Origin: Oscillospiraceae bacterium
GTDB taxonomy: Bacteria > Bacillota > Clostridia > Oscillospirales > Ruminococcaceae
Assembly (NCBI GenBank): GCA_900757485.1
Contig: CAAEOA010000045.1
Coordinates: 1-36,222, forward strand
Direction of reading: 5' to 3'
Length of the DNA stretch: 36,222 nt
The position numbers and the translations under genes are program-made. Below are positions 13,843 through 22,544 of the stretch, piece by piece (positions within the stretch are counted from its first letter, which is position 1; the number at the start of each line of letters is the position of its first letter). The notes beneath the pieces are model-generated. The model was not told where the DNA came from and did no database searches. It was given only the letters and a program-made list of their open reading frames with translations.

Positions 13843-14839
13843 TTTTTACCTTCTTTATTAAACGATAAATCATCAACAATGCTTTTACAGTATTATATTT
13901 TCTATTCCATATTAGGCGAAATATCATCCGTTCCTTTTTTGAAAGCGTGGAAAAATAAGGATTTTCCGTCGGAGCAGTACAATACTTTAGTAAATTTTGC
14001 CTGAGCTTGTCCGCATAAGTGACAAAAGTTTTTCCAGTATTAACCATTTCCCGAACCGGTAAAAAATACCCGTGATAAAGCCATAGGAACTGTAACTCAG
14101 CATGATAGTTCTGCGAATATTCCAATCTGTCATAATACTCCTGTACGTCAAGCAGCGCGTCAATCCGTTCCTTTGTAATGCGGTCAAAGTCAGAAGTATG
14201 CATAATGGAACCGTCACGTTGCAAATAATAGTAGAGCGGTTCCGTATTCTCATAATAGGCTGATTTTACAAAAGGAGCCATTTTAGGTATAGTCCGCAAA
14301 TCCTCATACCATACCTTGTTCGGAAACAAAATATTATGACATGTGAATAATTCACGTTTATACATTCGGTTACACGCGCCGCTTACGTACGTAAGAGCTT
14401 TAATTTGACGGTTATCAAGAGGCGCGCCTGCCGGCAACGGAAAAGTATACAAATCACCTTGGCTGCCGTCTGGATAAACTGCTACCGCATCAAAAAGTAC
14501 TATATCGCAGCCGTATTTTTCGGCTTTTTCAATGCATTTTTCAACAAGTCTGAGATTGACTGTATCATCGCTGTCAATAAACAGTAAATAATCCCCTTTA
14601 CTCGCCGCAATTCCGGTATTTCTCGCCCCGCCAAGCCCCATGTTGCTTTGGTGTATAACGCTTATCTGCCGGTATTGCTCGGCAAATCTGTCGCAAATTT
14701 CTCCACTCGCGTCGGTTGAACCATCATCAACCAATATAATCTCATAATCGGTATACGATTGCGAAAGCACGCTATTAATACATTTTTTGACGTACCGTTC
14801 GACATTATAAACCGGAATTATTATGCTGACTTTAGGCAT
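13832..14839 (-). CDS. GT2-family glycosyltransferase
   Basis: 335 residues from the ATG at 14839, preceded by AAGGAA; upstream in-frame starts add an unlikely Arg-rich leader. The GT-A nucleotide-sugar fold is clear: VSIIIPVYNVERYVKKCINS, ILVDDGSTDASG, and the metal-binding LLFIDSDDTV. GGARNTGIAASKG is also family-typical. It adds a sugar to the lipid-linked repeat unit; the donor cannot be told from sequence. Overlaps the genes on both sides by 8 and 11 nt. Confidence 0.9.
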   Translation of the reverse strand: MPKVSIIIPVYNVERYVKKCINSVLSQSYTDYEIILVDDGSTDASGEICDRFAEQYRQISVIHQSNMGLGGARNTGIAASKGDYLLFIDSDDTVNLRLVEKCIEKAEKYGCDIVLFDAVAVYPDGSQGDLYTFPLPAGAPLDNRQIKALTYVSGACNRMYKRELFTCHNILFPNKVWYEDLRTIPKMAPFVKSAYYENTEPLYYYLQRDGSIMHTSDFDRITKERIDALLDVQEYYDRLEYSQNYHAELQFLWLYHGYFLPVREMVNTGKTFVTYADKLRQNLLKYCTAPTENPYFSTLSKKERMIFRLIWNRKYNTVKALLMIYRLIKKVKNAK

Positions 14840-16235
14840 TTTCCTTTTTCTCAACCTCACACATCTGCATCGCATATCCCAAGAAAATCCAAAACACTGC
14901 TCCGCCTATTGAATTAATGTAAATAATTTGTGATAAGAACAACGATGATGTTGCGATAGCAAAAACTATGGATAGCAAGGTTATTTGGATAAAGATACTA
15001 TTACAATGCTTTTTTGACAAGTATTTAAAACAATTTTTAAATACGCAGATAACAAACATCAAAAACAGTAATATTCCAACAATTCCCTGACTCAAAACAA
15101 CATCAAACAGAGAATTGTGCATACAATTAAACTCTCCTAGGTCATTATTAATGATATAAGTATCAGGAACATTTTCTTTAGCAAAATCGACTATATTTCT
15201 AAACGATGTTCCGAAAAAAGGTGACACGCAAAACATTTCAAATCCGCTGTTCCAAATGCTAAAACGCCGATTGCTTATATCTTCTTCGACTATATCGCTT
15301 TCATTTCTGCCTATTTCTACATAGTCATCTTTTTTATCGCTTTCACTTTCATTAAGGTGTCCATAATAAATATTGCGTGGAATAAGACCGATCGGTTTTA
15401 TCGCTTTTACAATTCCGAATCCTGCTACGGCAACAAAAACAGCAGTCATGGTGCAGGAAATTATGCGAACAGCTGTATTTTTTTTCATATTTACTTTGTA
15501 GAAAAAAGTAAGCGCCGTCCAAACGGTAATACTGGTCAACAGGCAAACAAGTGCCGTCCTCGAATCCGAATATGTTATATACATGAAAGAAAAGACGATA
15601 TTCACAATATGAAACACTTTTGTACGAATCTTTTTGCACTTAATAACAAAATATAAGGAAATCAATATGCTGATGACAGCAACTACGCCGCCGTGGTTGG
15701 GATCTGTATAAGTACCCCAAAGCCTTTTCCACCAAATTCCGAACATAATAGTCTTTCCACCGCGCAAGACACGGTAGCTATAATTATTTAGCAACATAAA
15801 ATAACTTATCAATACACTTACGAAATTAAATGCGGTTATAAAATAAGCCGTACATTTTATTTCACGAAACAATGCTTCCTTTGTGTTCGGTTTAAATGCA
15901 TATAGAAGAAAAAAGTGTACACACATCCACAAAACAGCTTTGACATTTGAAATCAATCCTAAATTTCCACCGCAAGAATAATTCAAAACTGTGGAAACAC
16001 CGTATGATATCACCAAGCCCAACATAAAATAAATTCCGGTTGTTTTTAAGTATAACTTAAAATGCACTATGCGTAATAACAAAAGCGCTACACCAAAAAT
16101 GATCACTAAATATGAGTATACTAAATAAAAAGCAGAGCCTGATGTAAAATTAGTAAAGTTCATCATAACCAACAGTAAATATGCCAACTTAAATGTAACA
16201 ACCGGCACATCACTGATACAAAAACGCTTTAACAT
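14832..16235 (-). CDS. Wzy-like polysaccharide polymerase (O-antigen ligase family)
   Basis: 467 residues with 10-12 predicted membrane segments and one large extracellular-type loop (about residues 260-370) containing NRRFSIWNSGFEMF, PFFGTSFRN and a conserved-type MHNSLFDVVLSQG motif. That loop and motif pattern are typical of the Wzy_C/O-antigen ligase family. In a Gram-positive setting with a Wzx flippase next door it most likely polymerises repeat units on the outer membrane face. Its 3' end overlaps the following GT2 start by 8 nt. Confidence 0.82.
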   Translation of the reverse strand: MLKRFCISDVPVVTFKLAYLLLVMMNFTNFTSGSAFYLVYSYLVIIFGVALLLLRIVHFKLYLKTTGIYFMLGLVISYGVSTVLNYSCGGNLGLISNVKAVLWMCVHFFLLYAFKPNTKEALFREIKCTAYFITAFNFVSVLISYFMLLNNYSYRVLRGGKTIMFGIWWKRLWGTYTDPNHGGVVAVISILISLYFVIKCKKIRTKVFHIVNIVFSFMYITYSDSRTALVCLLTSITVWTALTFFYKVNMKKNTAVRIISCTMTAVFVAVAGFGIVKAIKPIGLIPRNIYYGHLNESESDKKDDYVEIGRNESDIVEEDISNRRFSIWNSGFEMFCVSPFFGTSFRNIVDFAKENVPDTYIINNDLGEFNCMHNSLFDVVLSQGIVGILLFLMFVICVFKNCFKYLSKKHCNSIFIQITLLSIVFAIATSSLFLSQIIYINSIGGAVFWIFLGYAMQMCEVEKKENA

Positions 16236-16238
16236 TCT

Positions 16239-17339
16239 TTATTCCTCCAAAATCCAATCAAATTCCCCCGACTGCTTTTTGGAAGATAAAAAATCAAGTT
16301 CCTTTGTCAAACGGATTTTTGTTCTATCAATTTTTTTAAATTCCTTAATCGTTTCCGCCCACTCGGATACTGACCGAATCGCAACAAATCTACAGGCATT
16401 ACTGATTTCCGCTTGTCGTGTTATTTTATCGCTGAAAACACAAGGCAAAGAAGAACACTGCGCCTCTACTGACACTATCGGCATTCCCTCAAAATGTGAG
16501 GGAAGCGCGAATACGTCGAAGGCGCTCATATATCCGTTCGATGCATTTACTCTTCCCAAAAGCCTGACTTTATTGCTCAAGCTATATCGTTTTATTCTAT
16601 TTTCAATTTTCCCACGCAGTTCACCGTCGCCTATTATAACCAAAACCGCGCTATCATCCGTTTCGGCGATTTTTGAAAAAACGTCTATTAAAAAAAGCTG
16701 GTTTTTTGGATAAACCATGTTTCCGACATTTCCGATAACAAAATTATCCTCCACACCGAGTTTTTTCCTGATCTCATACCTCTTTTTTGGATCAAACCGA
16801 AAAACCGAAGTATCCACAGTGTTTTGAACGGTTCTGACAGACTTATTGTCTAAAGTCTTTTTCGTAAACATCCATGCAGCCGCCTTATCTGAACAGGTCA
16901 AATAATCAGTAGCGTATTTACATACTAAAGGTTTGCACAAAGTATGCAAAAAAGTCATAAACCTCCGTTTCATAAAGCTGGCGCAATCATATCCTGAGCT
17001 GTGCGAATGAGCTATCACTCGTTTTACACCCGCGTCATAAGCCGCTTTTAGGACCGGAAAAGCCAAGGCTGTTGAGATATTTATATATACAATATCATAA
17101 TGATTCTTTGCTATCAGCTTTTTTGCCTGGCTGTATTGCAAGAAAGGATTACTTAATCCGCTCACGGAGTGCAGTGCGAAACCGTCTTTTTCAGCTTCTT
17201 GGCATAACTCACTATCATTATCGTTTGATAAAAAATCAATGGTTGCTTTCATTCGCATATTATGAAAAAAATCAAGAATATACCTATCCACTCCGCCGGC
17301 CCGTCCGTCCTTTATCATACCAATCAGTATTTTTTTCAT
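16239..17339 (-). CDS. GT4-family glycosyltransferase
   Basis: 366 residues with a GT-B fold: KKILIGMIKDGRAGGVDRYI at the N-terminus (Gly-rich acceptor loop), VIAHSHSS, FVIGNVGNMVYPKN at the start of the second Rossmann domain, VLVIIGDGELR, and the nucleotide-binding PSHFEGMPIVSVEAQ. That is the usual GT4 order. Its start overlaps the upstream GT2 stop in a TGATG junction, and it is followed after 3 nt by the Wzy-like gene, so it is co-translated. Sugar specificity unknown. Confidence 0.9.
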   Translation of the reverse strand: MKKILIGMIKDGRAGGVDRYILDFFHNMRMKATIDFLSNDNDSELCQEAEKDGFALHSVSGLSNPFLQYSQAKKLIAKNHYDIVYINISTALAFPVLKAAYDAGVKRVIAHSHSSGYDCASFMKRRFMTFLHTLCKPLVCKYATDYLTCSDKAAAWMFTKKTLDNKSVRTVQNTVDTSVFRFDPKKRYEIRKKLGVEDNFVIGNVGNMVYPKNQLFLIDVFSKIAETDDSAVLVIIGDGELRGKIENRIKRYSLSNKVRLLGRVNASNGYMSAFDVFALPSHFEGMPIVSVEAQCSSLPCVFSDKITRQAEISNACRFVAIRSVSEWAETIKEFKKIDRTKIRLTKELDFLSSKKQSGEFDWILEE

Positions 17340-18409
17340 CAGCCACGCTCCTGCTTTATTCTAACAAAAAATGCCTTCATATTATTCTGTATAAAAAATA
17401 TCAGCCGACCGGAAAATAGGCATAAATTAACATATTTGTTTTTCAAAAAAGCAGTCATTATTTTAAGTACCGTACCGAACGGTTCTGCAAACGGAATCAA
17501 ATCGCAGAAAAGAGGATCAGAAAAAACTTCTTTGATCCATTGTTTCCGTTCTCTGTGAGTCATATTTGCGCGCTTATCACAATTACGGCTCAAGGCCGAA
17601 AATATATATCTTGTATAAATACACGCCAAAACCGATTTTTCGTATTCACCGGCATTGTTCCAGTTCTCTTGCTGTCTATACAACATAGAAATACGCTCTC
17701 TGTGTACCTGATAATATTTGGGGACAAATTTAGATGTCAGACTCGTAGTTCCTCGTTTTGCATAATGATAAAAAGTGCCGTCCAATACGTTAAGTCTCTT
17801 AACGCTGTCGAAAAAACGGATATTAAAATCTATATCCTCTATCAGCACTACATCGCGGAATGAAAGCTGTTTTCGCCTTATGATCTGAGATGAATATATT
17901 TTGTTCCACGCATAACCGTAGAAACTGCCGAGTTCAAGTTCGATTACCTTTTTGTGAACTTCGTTCTCGTTTTTACAAAATGCCCTTTCCGGTTTGAGCT
18001 TATAGGTTTTATATACCTCGCCTTTTTGATTATAATAATTTTCGTTACAACCGAAAACTACGACATCGGCTTCATTTTCCTTAAGTGATTCATAAACCGC
18101 TTGGAGAAGATGGGGCTCCACGTAATCATCGGAATCCATAAACCAAACATATTTGCCTTTTGAAGCTGCAAATCCCGTATTCCGTGCACTACTCAATCCC
18201 AAATTTTTTTTATGATCAACGGTGGTGATATTGTCATATTTATCGGAAAAACGGCGGCATATTTCAGCTGAGCGATCGGGAGAACAGTCATTCACTAAAA
18301 TAACTTCAAAATCGGTAAAGGTTTGGCTCAATACGCTGCATATCGCCTTTTCCAAAAAGCTTTCAACGCCGTACACAGGCATTATCACACTGAAAAATGG
18401 ATTTTCCAT
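17339..18409 (-). CDS. GT2-family glycosyltransferase
   Basis: 356 residues. FFSVIMPVYGVESFLEKA, VILVNDCSPDRSAEIC, SSARNTGFAASKGKYVWF and MDSDDYVEP define the GT-A domain. The C-terminal 150 residues are helical and basic, likely membrane-apposed. It starts 1 nt after the stop of the upstream GT2. Substrate unknown. The sequence differs clearly from its two GT2 neighbours, so this is not a recent duplication. Confidence 0.9.
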   Translation of the reverse strand: MENPFFSVIMPVYGVESFLEKAICSVLSQTFTDFEVILVNDCSPDRSAEICRRFSDKYDNITTVDHKKNLGLSSARNTGFAASKGKYVWFMDSDDYVEPHLLQAVYESLKENEADVVVFGCNENYYNQKGEVYKTYKLKPERAFCKNENEVHKKVIELELGSFYGYAWNKIYSSQIIRRKQLSFRDVVLIEDIDFNIRFFDSVKRLNVLDGTFYHYAKRGTTSLTSKFVPKYYQVHRERISMLYRQQENWNNAGEYEKSVLACIYTRYIFSALSRNCDKRANMTHRERKQWIKEVFSDPLFCDLIPFAEPFGTVLKIMTAFLKNKYVNLCLFSGRLIFFIQNNMKAFFVRIKQERG

Positions 18410-18410
18410 C

Positions 18411-19469
18411 CTATCTGCCCGCCTTTAATTTCGCAAATACCTTTGTATTACGGGATTTTACCGCAGAAATCAGGTTGCCCTCCAGCTTGGTGAGCGTCGC
18501 GCTGTTCCACTTTATCGGCATAAGCATCAGCTTCATATATTTTGAATTCGGTTTTGCGGTTTTTACCGTTTCTCTCGCACGCTCGGAAGAAATCATTTTC
18601 TTAATTTCCGCCTTTTTTTGTCCGTTAGTCAGGGTACAGTTGCGGTTGGTGACATTTTCGATACAGCCGATTATGCGCTCAATATATCTTCTCGCCAAAA
18701 ACTCACGTATCTCCGGCGAATCTGTCTGCCAGTGCTCATAAAGCTCGAGCATCCATGAATGTTCCTCCTCACGCTTGTCAAACATATCGGCGCGGTATTT
18801 GGCGGTCTCGCTCTCTGCGCGCTTTCGAATAAAATGGTAATACTTTTCCGGTGTAACAGTAACCCGCTCCACATCGCGCACAACGCTTAAATTAAAGGGG
18901 AAATCGTCCCAAAAAGTTTGCGGAAAATAAATCTTATTTTTCCAAATATAGCTTGAGAGATAAAGCTTGTTCCACGGCGTATAAAGCAAGTTTTTATCAA
19001 ATAATTTATGTGCGTTTTCCCTGAATTCAGAGCTGTTCTTATACACTGCCCCCTCGCAGAACTGCTCCTGTGTAAACTTTTCGGTATCACTGTAATATGT
19101 ATCGATATAATAACCCGCGACAACAAGCTGCGCGTTATCGCGCTCAGCAAGGTTATACATATCCTCAAGCATTGTAGGCTCGGTCCAGTCGTCGGCGTCC
19201 ATAAAATACATATACTTTCCCTTTGCTTTGTCAATAGCGACGTTTCTTGCGCTCGGCGCCCCGCCGTTTTCCTTGTGGATCACGGTAATTCTTGAATCTT
19301 TTTCGGCATATTGGTCGCATATTTCGCCGCTTCTATCCTTTGACCCGTCATCCACGCAGAAAAATTCCCACTCCGTAAGAGTCTGTGCCTGAATGCTTTC
19401 AATCGCTTTTCCAACGTATTCCTCAACACCGTAAACCGGCATGATTACGCTGACTTTTACTTCACTCAT
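18411..19469 (-). CDS. GT2-family glycosyltransferase
   Basis: 352 residues from the ATG at 19469 with GGAG 7 nt upstream. VKVSVIMPVYGVEEYVGKAI, FFCVDDGSKDRSGEIC, GGAPSARNVAIDKAKG and YFMDADDWTEP are the GT-A hallmarks; it has Asp-Ala-Asp-Asp where the others have Asp-Ser-Asp-Asp. It is separated from glf by 450 bp, the largest gap in the operon. Base composition is slightly richer in G+C than the following genes, which may point to separate origin. Confidence 0.9.
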   Translation of the reverse strand: MSEVKVSVIMPVYGVEEYVGKAIESIQAQTLTEWEFFCVDDGSKDRSGEICDQYAEKDSRITVIHKENGGAPSARNVAIDKAKGKYMYFMDADDWTEPTMLEDMYNLAERDNAQLVVAGYYIDTYYSDTEKFTQEQFCEGAVYKNSSEFRENAHKLFDKNLLYTPWNKLYLSSYIWKNKIYFPQTFWDDFPFNLSVVRDVERVTVTPEKYYHFIRKRAESETAKYRADMFDKREEEHSWMLELYEHWQTDSPEIREFLARRYIERIIGCIENVTNRNCTLTNGQKKAEIKKMISSERARETVKTAKPNSKYMKLMLMPIKWNSATLTKLEGNLISAVKSRNTKVFAKLKAGR

Positions 19470-19919
19470 TTTAATCTCCATTCTGCCGCAAAGCGTCAAC
19501 ACAAATAACAATGAAAGTGTGCTGATGAGCGGCTATTTTATTTTCTAATTGTTTTGATGAGAAAGGCACATGCACACCGGAGAAAAATTCCGTATGAGAA
19601 TGGTCTGTTCTCACCTGGATTACATTAAAAGATTGATTTGTCAATTGACACAATGGTTTCGAAGTACGAAAGCCTTATCTTGCTTCTTTGTACCGTTCCT
19701 GGTCTTGACCGTCATGTCTGAGATAGGCAACGATATGTATCAAATTGGTCCTTTTAAAGGCTTGTGCTGTTGGTTGAGTTGAACGCCTGGCCACAACGAA
19801 TCTGTAGAAAAAAGTCTGACTGTATTACACGTGTAGGAATATATTTCAAACTTGCAATGGTGTAAGTAGCCCATGCGACCGTGAAAGCTATAGACAATTC
19901 TAATTCTTTCATGCTACGC
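19470..19919. other. 450-bp gap inside the polysaccharide operon, no convincing gene
   Basis: On the minus strand a 52-codon frame (MKELELSIAFTVAWATYTIA, from 19912) begins 7 nt after the glf stop, but it has no clear ribosome binding site. Further frames give short pieces that do not join into a known family. I see no strong terminator, so transcription from upstream could cross it. It may be a decayed gene or an insertion scar. Confidence 0.5.
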
Positions 19920-21023
19920 TTATCTTCCAAACTCCCTGTCGCAAAGCTCCAGCGCCGACGCGATAACCTTATCCATATCGTAATATCTGTATTCAGCCAA
20001 ACGTCCGCCAAAAAGCATATTTTCTTTTTGATCTGCTAATTTCAAATATTTTTCAAAAAGCGCAGTGTTTTTCTCGTCGTTAACCGGATAATACGGCTCC
20101 TTACCTTTTTTCCAATCCGTTGGGTATTCACGGGTAATAACTGTTGTTTCACTTTTGGTGTTTTCAAAATGCTTATGCTCAATAATACGCGTATAGGGTA
20201 TTTCGCGCTCGGTGTAATTAACAACCGCGACACCCTGGTGGTTTTCTTCTTTGAGCAGCTTAGTTTCAAACCTGAGACTTCGGTATTCCAGCGTTCCGAA
20301 GCGGTAATCAAACAGGGAATCAAGCGTTCCGGTATATAGTATTTTTTTCGTCATGGCATTAAATTTCTCACGATCGGCGTTATAATCGGTATTGTGCATA
20401 ACGTCACGGCCAGCATAAAGCTTGTCCGTCAGAACATTGTAACCTCCTATCGGTATTCCCTGATAAAGGTCGTTAAAATAGTTATTGTCATATGTATACC
20501 GCACGGGCAGACGTTTTATAATAAAACTTGGAAGCTCTGTGCAACTGCGTCCCCACTGTTTTTCGGTGTAGCCTTTTATGAGCTTGCGGTAAATATCTTC
20601 GCCTACAAGACATATAGCCTGCTCTTCGAGATTTTTAGGTTCTCCCTTTACTGCCGAGCGTTGTTTTTCGATTATGGCCTTAGCCTCGGCGGGAGTTTTT
20701 ATCCCCCACATTTTACTGAAAGTGTTCATATTAAAAGGTAGATTGTACATCTCGCCCTTATAACAAGCTACAGGGCAGTTTGTGTAACGGTTGAATTCCA
20801 CAAGCGAATTTACAAAATCCCACACGCGACGGTTTGAGGTATGAAAAATATGGGCACCGTATTTATGTACATGTATACCGCATATATCCTCACAATAAAT
20901 ATTACCGCCCAAATGCGGTCTTTTTTCGACAACAAGACACTTTTTACCCCTTGCTGAAGCATGGTATGCAAACACGGCGGAAAAGAGCCCGCCGCCTACA
21001 AGAAGGTAATCATATTCTTTCAT
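19920..21023 (-). CDS. glf: UDP-galactopyranose mutase
   Basis: 367 residues from the ATG at 21023 (EYDYLLVGGGLFSAVFAYHA). The dinucleotide-fold Gly-rich loop binds FAD and is followed by CLVVEKRPHLGGNIYCED and VHKYGAHIFHTSN, the strongly conserved UGM segment; YTEKQWGR and GRLAEYRYYDMDKVI are also typical. It converts UDP-galactopyranose to UDP-galactofuranose, so the polymer should contain Galf. First gene of the minus-strand operon. Its 120-bp upstream region shows no good promoter on this strand and ends at the inverted repeat of the recombinase segment, which places it directly under the putative invertible promoter. Confidence 0.95.
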   Translation of the reverse strand: MKEYDYLLVGGGLFSAVFAYHASARGKKCLVVEKRPHLGGNIYCEDICGIHVHKYGAHIFHTSNRRVWDFVNSLVEFNRYTNCPVACYKGEMYNLPFNMNTFSKMWGIKTPAEAKAIIEKQRSAVKGEPKNLEEQAICLVGEDIYRKLIKGYTEKQWGRSCTELPSFIIKRLPVRYTYDNNYFNDLYQGIPIGGYNVLTDKLYAGRDVMHNTDYNADREKFNAMTKKILYTGTLDSLFDYRFGTLEYRSLRFETKLLKEENHQGVAVVNYTEREIPYTRIIEHKHFENTKSETTVITREYPTDWKKGKEPYYPVNDEKNTALFEKYLKLADQKENMLFGGRLAEYRYYDMDKVIASALELCDREFGR

Positions 21024-21143
21024 AATGGGTATCATCCTCTTTTTGCAAGATATATAATGCCAATGCCATAATTTTTCTTTTCAAGCTTGCTTTCTACTGT
21101 TTGTAAGAAAAACTAAAAAATCAGTATTTAAATGGGTATAAAA

Positions 21144-21171
21144 TTTCGTAGATCAGTCAATTCTATGAAAA
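21144..21171. repeat. Left 28-bp inverted repeat (IRL) of the invertible segment
   Basis: It begins TTTCGTAGATCAGTCAATTC and ends TATGAAAA, and is identical over all 28 positions to the reverse complement of 22545-22572; the match stops on both sides. It lies 120 bp upstream of glf and is the presumed crossover site for the recombinase. Confidence 0.93.
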
Positions 21172-21210
21172 AACCGTACAAATGCCTTGTTTTAGGCGTT
21201 TGTACGGTTT
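21171..21210 (-). terminator. Recombinase terminator at the left edge of the invertible segment
   Basis: AAACCGTACAAATGCC (21171-21186) pairs with GGCGTTTGTACGGTTT (21195-21210), 16 bp with one G-U. On the minus strand a T run follows, 8 nt past the recombinase stop codon. It stops recombinase transcripts from entering glf in the present orientation. There is no T run on the plus strand. Confidence 0.85.
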
Positions 21211-21218
21211 GATGACCA

Positions 21219-22361
21219 TTATTTTTGACCACAATAAATAGTCATAGCTTCCAGTTGTGCTCTCTTTCGTTCAAGGGAAGAATGAACATAAGTGTTTAGC
21301 GTAATGTTCACACTTGCGTGACCTAATATCTCACTTAATGTTTTAATATCCATGCCTGCTTCAACGCAGCGTGTTGCAAATGTATGTCGTACAGCGTGAT
21401 AATTGACATTCCTGATACCACACGCCCTTAAATATCGATGAAAGTTATATTGAAAAGTTCTTGGATCCGTGTAATCATACAGTTTTCCTCTAATCACAAA
21501 TGTATCGCTTGATTGTTGTTTTCGGCGGAGAAGTTCATACAGATTAGTCGGAATCGGAATTACTCTATTCGATGATAACGTTTTTACATCGCAAAGTACC
21601 AATCGAGTTTTAGGATCGCCTGCTTTTGTAGTAATATTATGAATTCTCTCAATAGAATGATGAATGTGGATAATCCTTTTTTCAAAATCTATATCTGACC
21701 ATCGTAATCCGCATACTTCTCCGATTCTCATTCCAGTATACAAAGACAGCAAAACCCCCAGTTTCCGTTCGTCCAAGTCCTGTACAATATATTGTTCAAG
21801 TTGTGATTGTTCTTGTACAGTTAATATTTCCAAGTCCTTTTTTCGAAGAACTGGTTTGCTGATTTCTCCCAATGATGCACAGTTGTATCCTTCTCTTGCT
21901 GCATATTTGATAGATGCTACAAGAATAAATCGAATCGTACGAATATAATTTGGTGACAGCCCCCCTGTACCGTCAAGCTTTCCTCGTTCGCTTTTTGCGT
22001 GAAGCAAACGATTTATAAATAAAGAGTCAACTTTATTTAGCAAAACCATATCAATCGAGGGTAAAATATGCCGTTCAATTATATAAAGATATTTGGCATA
22101 GGTTTGCGGTTTTAATTTTAATCGATTGCTTTCAAGCCAAAGATATATAATTTCTCGATACCGTATTTTCTGATCCTTGGGTACAAAGAGGTTGTTGAGT
22201 ACCTTTTCGCTTACATTGATTAACTTATGTTTGGTTTCTAAATATGTTTTTGCATAAACAGAACCATATTGTGCCTTTCCGGAAAGATCATATCCTTTGA
22301 TATATCGACCTTCCCATCGTCCATCTTTTCTTTTATGGATGTTTTCTCCTTTTCGTGGCAT
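21219..22361 (-). CDS. Tyrosine recombinase (integrase fold), likely DNA invertase of its own segment
   Basis: 380 residues, ATG after AAGGAGG. Residues 1-55 (KRKDGRWEGRY, YGSVYAKTY) form an AP2-like arm-binding domain. A core-binding SAM-like domain lies at about 65-170, and the catalytic domain from about 180 has the full set: R212 (TGMRIGE), K260, H322 and R325 (HAVRHTF), H348 (LGHAS) and nucleophile Y358 (NTYVHSS). The family includes phage, Tn916-like and inversion recombinases. Because the sites around the gene are inverted rather than direct, the expected product is inversion, not excision. No excisionase gene is adjacent. It is transcribed away from the switch promoter, ends in its own terminator and flips with the segment. 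Confidence 0.92.
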   Translation of the reverse strand: MPRKGENIHKRKDGRWEGRYIKGYDLSGKAQYGSVYAKTYLETKHKLINVSEKVLNNLFVPKDQKIRYREIIYLWLESNRLKLKPQTYAKYLYIIERHILPSIDMVLLNKVDSLFINRLLHAKSERGKLDGTGGLSPNYIRTIRFILVASIKYAAREGYNCASLGEISKPVLRKKDLEILTVQEQSQLEQYIVQDLDERKLGVLLSLYTGMRIGEVCGLRWSDIDFEKRIIHIHHSIERIHNITTKAGDPKTRLVLCDVKTLSSNRVIPIPTNLYELLRRKQQSSDTFVIRGKLYDYTDPRTFQYNFHRYLRACGIRNVNYHAVRHTFATRCVEAGMDIKTLSEILGHASVNITLNTYVHSSLERKRAQLEAMTIYCGQK

Positions 22362-22373
22362 AATGTATCCTCC

Positions 22374-22439
22374 TTAAATTAGACCATAGATTTGACCACT
22401 AATGAACAAGAAACGGGTCATATATAATGTCTAATTTAA
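22374..22439. promoter_or_regulatory. 11-bp inverted repeat in the recombinase control region
   Basis: TTAAATTAGAC (22374-22384) and GTCTAATTTAA (22429-22439) are perfect complements 44 bp apart. They flank the recombinase leader, between its ribosome binding site and -10 box. They could be arm-type recombinase sites or an operator giving autoregulation. Confidence 0.45.
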
Positions 22440-22467
22440 TTATACAGTTAGCTATATTCTTATAAAA
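22439..22467 (-). promoter_or_regulatory. Likely recombinase promoter
   Basis: On the minus strand TATAAT (22444-22439) has a poor -35 (TTTTAT, 22467-22462) at 17-nt spacing, about 80 nt before the recombinase ATG. Weak expression would fit a rare-switching recombinase. Confidence 0.45.
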
Positions 22468-22489
22468 TTCATAAAAAACGCTAAAGTTG

Positions 22490-22518
22490 TTGACTTAATG
22501 GCAGTTTTGATGTATAAT
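22490..22518 (+). promoter_or_regulatory. Invertible outward-facing promoter
   Basis: TTGACT (22490-22495), exactly 17 nt, TATAAT (22513-22518); the start site should be near 22525, 20 bp before the right inverted repeat. It faces away from the recombinase. No gene lies downstream in this orientation before the terminator at 22585; after inversion glf would start about 170 nt downstream. Confidence 0.85.
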
Positions 22519-22544
22519 TTACAAAAAAGTATGTTCTATTTCTC

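Noticed and set aside
12644..18428. Assorted plus-strand and alternate minus-strand frames of 60-145 codons within the polysaccharide operon
   Set aside because: All lie inside glycosyltransferase, flippase or polymerase genes in other frames; they lack ribosome binding sites and recognisable domains.
21219..22361. The tyrosine recombinase as the integrase of the whole ICE
   Set aside because: It lies in the interior of the element, has no excisionase neighbour, and its flanking identical sites are inverted, which supports inversion and not excision. A combined role cannot be fully excluded.
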